From CAZXCK01 sp964639225 (GTDB lineage: Bacteria; Chloroflexota; Anaerolineae; Aggregatilineales; Phototrophicaceae), in the NCBI GenBank assembly GCA_964639225.1, contig CAZXCK010000011.1, positions 1 to 63,442 of the forward strand: a DNA stretch of 63,442 nucleotides. Direction: 5' to 3'. The first letter of the stretch is position 1, and every line of letters starts with the position of its first letter. Below are positions 51,943 through 58,776 of this stretch, piece by piece. Made by a program: the position numbers and the translations under genes. The notes beneath the pieces were generated by a model, which had not been told where the DNA came from, searched no databases, and was given only the letters and a program-made list of their open reading frames with translations.

Positions 51943-52518
51943 ATGTTCCCGGAAGACCGCGTCCTCATCGGTGTCATCAACCGCCAGCGGGATTTCAGGC
52001 TGGCCCGTGATGCCCGCTGGTACCGCATCCCGCAGCGGCAGATGCCACACGGGATCGACGCGGAATACATAGGCTTTTTCCTGAGCGGCAGCGTCCTTAA
52101 GGGACAAAGCGGCAGCGTCTGTTATGTCGCGGCGGTGACCGGCGTCGAGCTGGCCCACCGCCGCGATCTGGTGCCCGCCGAGGCCGATCATCCACGCGCA
52201 GGCGATCTCTACTATCGTGTCGCACTGGATGAGTTACAACCGCGCCAGCCGCCCATCACCAACCCGACGCGCCGCCGCCTGGCCTTTATCCACACCACCT
52301 GGGATCGCTTCACCACCGCTGTTACCATCGCCGATCTGTACCGCGACGCCGAGCCGTTCGTCAGGCGCACCGAAGCGCGCAGCAGCCCACAGCCCGGGGC
52401 ACGCGACACCCAGACGGCCAGCGCCCTGCATCTGGACCTGGCCCTGCCCGCCACCAGCCTGGCGGATATTCGGCGTAAGCTGGCGCGGCGCGACAAATCC
52501 GCCACCCACCCCCTTTAA
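51943..52518 (+). CDS. Conserved-looking protein of unknown function between PLP enzyme and SsnA
   Basis: 191 residues, cytoplasmic by appearance. The N-terminal part is rich in aromatic and basic residues (FPEDRVLIGVINRQRDFRLA, then DARWYRIPQRQMP). The centre reads GSVCYVAAVTGVELAHRRDL and the tail NPTRRRLAFIHTTWDRFTTA, which looks like a nuclease-like or nucleic-acid-binding core but matches no family I can name. It starts 12 bp after the PLP enzyme and ends 30 bp before ssnA, so it belongs to that operon. Confidence 0.65.
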   Translation: MFPEDRVLIGVINRQRDFRLARDARWYRIPQRQMPHGIDAEYIGFFLSGSVLKGQSGSVCYVAAVTGVELAHRRDLVPAEADHPRAGDLYYRVALDELQPRQPPITNPTRRRLAFIHTTWDRFTTAVTIADLYRDAEPFVRRTEARSSPQPGARDTQTASALHLDLALPATSLADIRRKLARRDKSATHPL

Positions 52519-52548
52519 TTCGACTATCCAACGGAGGGAACGCACATC

Positions 52549-53892
52549 ATGCTGATTATCAACGCAACGGTTACGACCTGGGGCGACCGCCCGGCCATCC
52601 TGCGCGATCATGCCCTCTACATTGAAGACGGTGTCATCAAAGCGATGGGACCGACCGCATCACTCCAGGCCCAGTACGACGAAGCCGAGACGCTCGACGC
52701 GCGCGGCCAGCTCGTTATGCCGGGTAACACCTGCGCCCATACGCACTTCTACGGTGCCTACGCGCGTGGCATGGCGATTCCCGGCGCGCCGCCACCGGAC
52801 TTCCCCACCATCCTTAAGCGGCTGTGGTGGGGCCTGGACCGGGCACTGGACCGTGACGCCATCTACGCCAGTGCGATGGTGTGTCTGGTAGACGCCATCA
52901 AACACGGGACGACTACACTCATTGACCATCACGCCAGCCCCAACGCCATCGACCGCAGCCTGGACATTATCGCCAACGCCGTCAGCCGGGCGGGCCTGCG
53001 CGCCGTTCTGTGTTATGAGGTCAGCGACCGCGACGGCGAAGCCAGCATCCGCGACGGCATCGCCGAAAATGTGCGCTTCATCGAGACCGCCGGCGAGCGG
53101 CGGCGTTTAGCGGCTCTGTTCGGCCTGCACGCCAGTATGACCCTCAGCGACGCCACCCTGCGCGCCTGCCGCGACGCCGCGCCAGTAGGCACTGGTTTTC
53201 ATATCCACGTCGCCGAGCACGAAGCCGACCAGGAAGACAGCCTGCAAAAATACGGCAGGCGCGTGGTCCAGCGCCTGCACGATCACGACATCCTCGGCGA
53301 GCGGACCATCGCCGCGCACTGCGTCCACATCGACGAGAGCGAACTCAAACTGCTGCGAGAGACGAACACCTGGGTCACGCACCAGCCACGCTCCAACATG
53401 AACAACGGCGTCGGCGCGATGGCCTTCGACCGCATGTACAAGGGCGGCATTCGCCTGTGCCTGGGCAACGACGGCTTCAGCAACAACATGTGGGCCGAAT
53501 GGAAGACCGCCTATCTGCTGCATAAGGTCACCCAGCGCGATCCACGCGCCGCCAACGGCGCCGATGTGGCGCGGGTAGCCGTAGACAACAACGCCCGCCT
53601 GATCGAGACGTTCTTCCCTGGCATGCGCTTCGGGGAGATCAACCCCGGCGCAGCAGCGGACCTGATCTTCGTCGATTACCAGCCCTTTACGCCCATGTCT
53701 GCGGGCAACCTGCCCTGGCATATTCTATTCGGCTTTGAAGCGTCGATGATCACAACGACCATCGTCGATGGTGTGGTGCTGATGCAGGATCGCCAACTCA
53801 CCCGCCTGGACGAGCAAGCCATCATGGAGCAGGCGCACGCGCTGGCCCCGGCGGTCTGGGAACGTTATCGGGCGATTGTCGCCGGGGAGTGA
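52549..53892 (+). CDS. ssnA: SsnA-type amidohydrolase (putative purine-pathway aminohydrolase)
   Basis: 447 residues from ATG 52549 with GGAGGG at 52533-52538. Amidohydrolase metal ligands are GNTCAHTHFYGAYARGM, FHIHVAEHEADQEDSL, IAAHCVHID and LCLGNDGFSNNMW. The segments LWWGLDRAL, KHGTTTLIDHHASPNAID and CYEVSDRDGEASI are those of SsnA, the aminohydrolase of enterobacterial and clostridial selenium/molybdenum hydroxylase clusters. It probably opens or deaminates a reduced purine ring. A 96-bp gap with no terminator separates it from the F420 genes. Confidence 0.9.
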   Translation: MLIINATVTTWGDRPAILRDHALYIEDGVIKAMGPTASLQAQYDEAETLDARGQLVMPGNTCAHTHFYGAYARGMAIPGAPPPDFPTILKRLWWGLDRALDRDAIYASAMVCLVDAIKHGTTTLIDHHASPNAIDRSLDIIANAVSRAGLRAVLCYEVSDRDGEASIRDGIAENVRFIETAGERRRLAALFGLHASMTLSDATLRACRDAAPVGTGFHIHVAEHEADQEDSLQKYGRRVVQRLHDHDILGERTIAAHCVHIDESELKLLRETNTWVTHQPRSNMNNGVGAMAFDRMYKGGIRLCLGNDGFSNNMWAEWKTAYLLHKVTQRDPRAANGADVARVAVDNNARLIETFFPGMRFGEINPGAAADLIFVDYQPFTPMSAGNLPWHILFGFEASMITTTIVDGVVLMQDRQLTRLDEQAIMEQAHALAPAVWERYRAIVAGE

Positions 53893-53988
53893 TTCGCGGT
53901 TTGGCGGTACATTGTCCACCATCGGCGGGGATGGTATTATAGCCAGTCGCATTGAGATCATTCAGACCGACAACAGGGACGATAAACT

Positions 53989-54669
53989 ATGACGACAGAA
54001 AACAAGTTGCCGCTGGTGGTCACGCTGGCGGTATTGGGTGGCACCGGCAAAGAGGGTTCCGGGCTGGCGATGCGCTGGGCGCTCAACGGCTACCGGGTCA
54101 TCATCGGCTCACGCGATGCCGAACGCGCCACCCAGCGCGCCACCGAACTTAACGCCGAAATGCGCGGCGATTACCTGACGGGTATGGTCAACGACGAGGC
54201 CGCCCGTGCTGCCGATATCGTCGTGCTGACCGTTCCCTACAGCGCCCACCGCGCCACGCTGGAAGGCGTCAAAGCGCATCTGAAGGGGAAAGTTCTGGTG
54301 GATGTCACGGTGCCGCTGCAGCCGCCGCTGGTGCGGACGGTACACGTCCCCGACGGCAAAGCCGCCAGCCTGGAAGCACAGAGCCATCTGGGCGACGATG
54401 TGCGCGTGGTAGCTGCCTTCCAGAACGTGAGCGCCGAGAAACTCAAAAACCCGGAGACGGACGTCAACTGCGATGTCCTCGTCTGCGGCGATGACGACAA
54501 CGCCAAGCAGGAGACGATCAAGCTGGTCGAGGCGGCGGGCATGCGCGGCATCGATGCCGGACCACTGGCCAACGCCGTCGCCGCCGAAGCGCTGACGCCG
54601 GTTCTGCTTTACATCAATAAGGCATACAAAGTGAAGGGCGCTGGTGTCCGCATCACAAACCTGGACTGA
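53989..54669 (+). CDS. npdG: F420:NADP+ oxidoreductase
   Basis: 226 residues. The NADP-binding loop is LAVLGGTGKEGSGLAMRWAL with the phosphate contact SRDAERATQRA. DIVVLTVPYSAHRATLE and VDVTVPLQPP match the Fno/NpdG family, and VVAAFQNVSAEKL is the F420-side signature. It moves hydride between NADPH and cofactor F420, so it supplies or drains F420H2. It heads the F420 gene set and overlaps cofE by 26 bp. Confidence 0.92.
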   Translation: MTTENKLPLVVTLAVLGGTGKEGSGLAMRWALNGYRVIIGSRDAERATQRATELNAEMRGDYLTGMVNDEAARAADIVVLTVPYSAHRATLEGVKAHLKGKVLVDVTVPLQPPLVRTVHVPDGKAASLEAQSHLGDDVRVVAAFQNVSAEKLKNPETDVNCDVLVCGDDDNAKQETIKLVEAAGMRGIDAGPLANAVAAEALTPVLLYINKAYKVKGAGVRITNLD

Positions 54670-55429
54670 TAGCCCAACACTGACAGCGACGGCGCTGCCT
54701 GGCATCCCACTCATCGCCGAAGGTGACGATCTGCCAGCCATGATTCTGGCGGCGCTGGAACGCGCCGGGCTGGCGCTGCAGGACGGCGACGTACTGGTGA
54801 TCTCATCCAAGATCGTCTCCAAAGCCGAGGGCCGCCGCGTAGACCTGCGCACAATCGAACCGGGTGCCGAAGCGCAGCGTCTGGCCGATGTCACCCGCAA
54901 AGACCCGCGCATCGTCGAGTTGGTGCTGCGCGAAAGCGTCCAGGTGTCGCGGGCGGTGCCCGGCATCCTGGTGACCCAGCACCGGCTGGGCTTCGTCAGC
55001 GCCAACGCCGGCATCGACCAGTCGAACGTCGGCGAAAGCCGTCATGACGTACTGCTGCTGCCCCTGGAACCCGACGTCAGCGCGGCACGCATCCGCCAGA
55101 CGCTGGAGGCGGCCAGCGGCGCGCAGGTGGGGATCGTCCTCAGCGATTCGCACGGGCGTCCCTTCCGCATGGGCAACGTCGGCGTGGCGATTGGCGTTGC
55201 CGGGTTGCCCGCCCTGGTCGATCTGCGCGGACAGTTCGATCTGTTTGGTCGTGAACTGCGCGTCAGCACCCAGGGCTACGCCGATCTGGTGGCATCGGCG
55301 GCCCATCTGCTGTGCGGCGAGGGCGACGAAGGCCGTCCGGTCGTGCATCTGCGCGGCCTGAGCTTCGCCAGCCAGGACGGCCATGCCAGCGATCTGAACC
55401 GGCCACCCGAACAGGATTTATATCGATAA
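54644..55429 (+). CDS. cofE: Coenzyme F420-0:L-glutamate ligase
   Basis: 261 residues from GTG 54644, which overlaps the end of npdG. CofE motifs are LQDGDVLVISSKIVSKAEGR, VSANAGIDQSNVGES, VGIVLSDSHGRPFRMGNVGV and IGVAGLPALVDLRG. It adds glutamates to F420-0 using GTP. In mycobacteria (FbiB) this domain is fused to a nitroreductase domain; here that partner is the very next gene, joined by a TAATG overlap. Confidence 0.93.
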   Translation: MSASQTWTDSPTLTATALPGIPLIAEGDDLPAMILAALERAGLALQDGDVLVISSKIVSKAEGRRVDLRTIEPGAEAQRLADVTRKDPRIVELVLRESVQVSRAVPGILVTQHRLGFVSANAGIDQSNVGESRHDVLLLPLEPDVSAARIRQTLEAASGAQVGIVLSDSHGRPFRMGNVGVAIGVAGLPALVDLRGQFDLFGRELRVSTQGYADLVASAAHLLCGEGDEGRPVVHLRGLSFASQDGHASDLNRPPEQDLYR

Positions 55430-56058
55430 TGGATAACCCATCCTCGAACACCCCGCACGTCACGCCGGTGCTGCGCGCCATCCGCGAGCGGCGTTCTGTG
55501 CGTCAGTACAACGACCAACCGGTGGAACGCGCCGTCATCGAGACGCTGCTGACCGCCGCCAACTGGGCGCCATCGGCCCACAACCGCCAGCCCTGGCGCT
55601 TTGTCGTCATCGATGCGCAGGCGACCAAAGACAAGCTCGCCCGCGCCATGGGCGAACGTCTGCGCGCCGACCTGCTGGCCGACAGCCTGCCCGCCGAGGC
55701 CATCGACAAGGATGTAAACCGGTCCTACGCACGGATCACCGGCGCGCCTGTCCTGGTGCTGTTCTGCCTGTCGATGCGGGACATGGACTCGTACCCGGAC
55801 GACCGCCGTTCCAGCAAAGAGTACATGCTCGGCGTACAGAGCGTGGCCCTGGCGGCACAGAACTTTATGCTGGCCGCTTACGACGCCGGTCTGGCCACCG
55901 GTTGGCTGAGTGCGCCCCTGTTCTGCCCGGAGGTCGTCCGCGACGCCCTGGACCTGCCCCGCAACTGGGAATCGCAGGTGCTGCTGATGCTGGGCCACGC
56001 CGACCCGGTCCCGGACAAGCCACGCCAGCCGCTCGACGAACTGGTGATCTGGCGCTGA
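55429..56058 (+). CDS. Nitroreductase-family protein, likely dehydro-F420-0 reductase (FbiB C-terminal domain equivalent)
   Basis: 209 residues from ATG 55429. FMN-binding motif RERRSVRQYNDQPVERAVIE opens the protein. AANWAPSAHNRQPWRFVVID, VALAAQNFMLAAYDAGLATG and the DLPRNWESQVLLMLGH tail are nitroreductase landmarks. Lying stop-to-start with cofE and ahead of cofD/cofC, it most likely does what the second half of FbiB does: FMN-dependent reduction of the dehydro-F420-0 made from phosphoenolpyruvate. That assignment rests mainly on context. Confidence 0.85.
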   Translation: MDNPSSNTPHVTPVLRAIRERRSVRQYNDQPVERAVIETLLTAANWAPSAHNRQPWRFVVIDAQATKDKLARAMGERLRADLLADSLPAEAIDKDVNRSYARITGAPVLVLFCLSMRDMDSYPDDRRSSKEYMLGVQSVALAAQNFMLAAYDAGLATGWLSAPLFCPEVVRDALDLPRNWESQVLLMLGHADPVPDKPRQPLDELVIWR

Positions 56059-56093
56059 CGGGCATCGTTTCCGTATTGAGACGGGAGTATCAT

Positions 56094-57035
56094 GTGGTTG
56101 AATCAAGAAATGTGGTGCTGCTGGTCGGTGGCGTGGGCGGAGCCAAGCTCGCCGCCGGGCTGGCGCGCGTGGTGCCGCCGGAACATCTGACGATCATCGT
56201 CAACACCGGCGACGACTTCTGGCATTATGGACTGCGCATCTGTCCCGATCTGGACACGATCACCTACACGCTGGGCGGGTTGGTGGACCGGGTCAACGGT
56301 TGGGGCATCGCCGGCGACACGACCGCCGCCTTAGACGCGCTGGGTCGCCTGGGCGAGAAGCCCTGGTTCCGCCTGGGCGATCAGGACATCGCCACACACC
56401 TGCTGCGAACCTCGCGCCTGCAGGCTGGCGAATCGCTGACGCAGGTCACGCAGGCCATCACAGCCGCGCTGGGCGTTCGCTGCCGCGTCCTGCCGATGGC
56501 CGATGAGCCGGTTGCCACCCGCGTCGATACCGTCGAACACGGCGAACTCGACTTTCAGGATTATTTCGTGCGCCATCGCTGGCAGCCGACTGTGCGCGGC
56601 CTGCGGCTGGCCGGCATCGAGCACGCCACCATCTCCGCTGATGTGCGCCACGCCGTCGAAAATGCCGATCTGATCGTCATCGGTCCGTCAAACCCCTGGC
56701 TGTCTATCCAGCCGATTCTGAGCGTACCCGGCCTGCGCCAGCTCATCGCCACGCAGCCTGTGCCACGTGTAGCCGTCACGCCGATCATCGGCGGACAAGC
56801 TGTTAAGGGACCAACCGTCAAAATTATGCGAGAATTAGGCTATACTGTGTCTCTGGAGACCGTCACCGGTTTCTACAAGGGGACCATAAATGGTTTTATT
56901 GTTGATGCACAGGATCAGGGCGCAGACTTCGACGATCTGCGGCTTTCGTTTTTTGACACGCTGATGAACAGCGACGAAAAGCGAATTGCCCTGGCCGAGC
57001 ATCTTTTAAGCTGGACAAGTGATTGGATTAGCTAA
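56094..57035 (+). CDS. cofD: 2-phospho-L-lactate (or enolpyruvyl) transferase CofD/FbiA
   Basis: 313 residues from GTG 56094, with GGGAG at 56083-56087. The signature VVLLVGGVGGAKLAAGLARV starts the protein. VNTGDDFWHYGLRICPDLDT, the TLGGLVDRVNGWGIAGDT loop and a late VTPIIGGQAVKGPTVKIMRE complete the CofD set. It joins the activated lactyl/enolpyruvyl-diphospho-nucleoside to deazaflavin FO, giving (dehydro)F420-0. It lies between the nitroreductase and cofC with gaps of 35 and 3 bp. Confidence 0.95.
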   Translation: MVESRNVVLLVGGVGGAKLAAGLARVVPPEHLTIIVNTGDDFWHYGLRICPDLDTITYTLGGLVDRVNGWGIAGDTTAALDALGRLGEKPWFRLGDQDIATHLLRTSRLQAGESLTQVTQAITAALGVRCRVLPMADEPVATRVDTVEHGELDFQDYFVRHRWQPTVRGLRLAGIEHATISADVRHAVENADLIVIGPSNPWLSIQPILSVPGLRQLIATQPVPRVAVTPIIGGQAVKGPTVKIMRELGYTVSLETVTGFYKGTINGFIVDAQDQGADFDDLRLSFFDTLMNSDEKRIALAEHLLSWTSDWIS

Positions 57036-57038
57036 CTT

Positions 57039-57704
57039 ATGACCACCTGGGTTATCATCCCGGTTAAGCCGCTGCGACTGGCAAAAAGTCGCCTCGCCAA
57101 AATTCTGACACCCGAAGAACGCCAGCGCTTCGCCGAAGCTATGCTGCGGCGCGTCCTGACCGTCATCAGAAGCGTGCCACAGGTCGCCGGAACGCTGGTC
57201 ATCAGCCGCGACACCCATGCGCTGGCTATCGCCCGCGAGTACGGCGCGAAAACTATTCAGGAAAGCGGCGCGCCAGAACTCAACGCGGCGCTGATGCGCG
57301 CCACATCGGTCATCGCCAGTTGGGGCAGCGACGCCGTGCTGGTCATCCCCGCCGACTTACCGCTGATCGCGCCGGAGGATGTGACCAACATCATCGAGAT
57401 GGGGCAGCAGCCGCGCAGTGTGGTGCTGGCGACCGACCGCAACCGTGACGGGACCAACGCCCTGTACATCCGTCCGCCGGGCCTCATCGATTACGCCTAT
57501 GGCACCGGCAGCTACCAGCGGCACGCCGTGCGCGGGCGCGACGCCGGGGCCGTCGTCAGCATCTACGAATCCGACCGGATGCTGCAGGACATCGACCTGC
57601 CGGAAGACATCGAGAACTACCAGCGCATGGTCCAGCGCGGCTCTTATGCCGATACTTTGAATATCAGCCTGCAGGACATTAAAGCGATGCACAGGGAAGG
57701 ATAA
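57039..57704 (+). CDS. cofC: 2-phospho-L-lactate/phosphoenolpyruvate guanylyltransferase CofC/FbiD
   Basis: 221 residues. WVIIPVKPLRLAKSRLAKIL is the nucleotide-binding start of the CofC family, and LTPEERQRFAEAMLRRVLTV is typical. VLVIPADLPLIAPEDV is the acidic metal site, with ATDRNRDGTNALYIRPP following. It activates the C3 acid with GTP for CofD. Only FO synthase (CofG/H or FbiC) is missing from the window for full F420 synthesis. Confidence 0.94.
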   Translation: MTTWVIIPVKPLRLAKSRLAKILTPEERQRFAEAMLRRVLTVIRSVPQVAGTLVISRDTHALAIAREYGAKTIQESGAPELNAALMRATSVIASWGSDAVLVIPADLPLIAPEDVTNIIEMGQQPRSVVLATDRNRDGTNALYIRPPGLIDYAYGTGSYQRHAVRGRDAGAVVSIYESDRMLQDIDLPEDIENYQRMVQRGSYADTLNISLQDIKAMHREG

Positions 57705-57712
57705 AAAGAATC

Positions 57713-58720
57713 ATGGCCGACCGGGTAGCAATGTATCTTCAGGACGCGCATCCCCTGCCGGATGCGATCAAATATGTGCAGTATGCAGAATCGCGCGGCT
57801 TTGAGGCCGTCTGGCAGGCGGAAAGCCGCCTGGTGCGTGACGCCATCGTGCCGATGGCCGCCTTCGCCGCCACCACCAGTCACATTAAAATCGGCTCTGG
57901 CGTCATTAACAACTGGACGCGCAACGCCGCCGTCATCGCCGCCACCTTCCTGACGCTCGACGACCTGGCCCCGGACCGCATCATCTGCGGCATCGGTGCC
58001 TGGTGGGACCCGCTGGCGGCCAAAGTGGGCATCCAGCGTCGCAAGCCGCTGCTGGCCATGCGTGAAGTCGTCGAGTCGGTGCGGGCGCTGCTGGCTCGCC
58101 AGCGCGTCACCTACCAGGGCGAGTTTGTCCAGCTCACCGACATCGAACTGGACGTGGTGCATGGTCGCAAGGAACCGCGCAACGTACCGATTTACATCGG
58201 CGCGACCGGTCCCAAGATGATGGCGCTCACCGGCGAGATCGCCGACGGCGTGGTGCTCAACTACCTGGTGTCGCCGCAGTACAACGCCGCCGCCCTGGAG
58301 CAGCTCGCCGCCGGAGCCAAAGAAGCTGGCAAAACACTGGACGACATCGACCGGCCTCAGCTCGTCGTGTGCTCGGTGGATAAAGACCGCAAAAAAGCCC
58401 TGGATGCCTCGCGTAAGCTGGTCACGCAGTATCTGGGCCAGCAGCCGCACATCATGCGCGCCAGCGGCGTCAAACAGGAACTGCTCGACGAGATCGGTCA
58501 GGTGCTCACCTGGCCGGCCACCGAAGAACAGATCGAAGAGGCCATGCGCCTGGTCCCCGACGACGTGGTGCAGATGATTACCGCGTCCGGCACGCCGGAT
58601 GAGGTCAAGGCCAAAGTGCGCGAGTACGTTTCGGCTGGCGCAACCTGCCCTATTCTCTACCCGCTGGGGTCGGATGTGCGCTTTATGATCGACACCTTCG
58701 CCAATGGCTATTCGAACTGA
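57713..58720 (+). CDS. LLM-class F420-dependent oxidoreductase (Mer-like)
   Basis: 335 residues, luciferase-like TIM barrel. AIKYVQYAESRGFEAVWQAE, HIKIGSGVINNWTRNAAVIA (with the bulge typical of F420 binders) and CGIGAWWDPLAAKVGIQRRK are visible. VPIYIGATGPKMMALTGEIA is the Mer/F420-binding signature. It transfers hydride from F420H2 to an unknown substrate, or the reverse. It sits 8 bp after cofC in the same run as SsnA and Xdh genes, which makes an F420-linked step in that pathway plausible. Confidence 0.88.
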   Translation: MADRVAMYLQDAHPLPDAIKYVQYAESRGFEAVWQAESRLVRDAIVPMAAFAATTSHIKIGSGVINNWTRNAAVIAATFLTLDDLAPDRIICGIGAWWDPLAAKVGIQRRKPLLAMREVVESVRALLARQRVTYQGEFVQLTDIELDVVHGRKEPRNVPIYIGATGPKMMALTGEIADGVVLNYLVSPQYNAAALEQLAAGAKEAGKTLDDIDRPQLVVCSVDKDRKKALDASRKLVTQYLGQQPHIMRASGVKQELLDEIGQVLTWPATEEQIEEAMRLVPDDVVQMITASGTPDEVKAKVREYVSAGATCPILYPLGSDVRFMIDTFANGYSN

Positions 58721-58738
58721 GAACCTGACCGGTAACCG

Positions 58739-58760
58739 GGGGCGGCTGCAAGGCCGCCCC
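58739..58760 (+). terminator. Small hairpin between LLM oxidoreductase and GT-C genes
   Basis: GGGGCGGC (58739-58746) pairs with 58753-58760 around six bases. No T-run, so only a possible attenuating or factor-dependent site. Confidence 0.4.
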
Positions 58761-58776
58761 GATTCGTAGACTCGCC

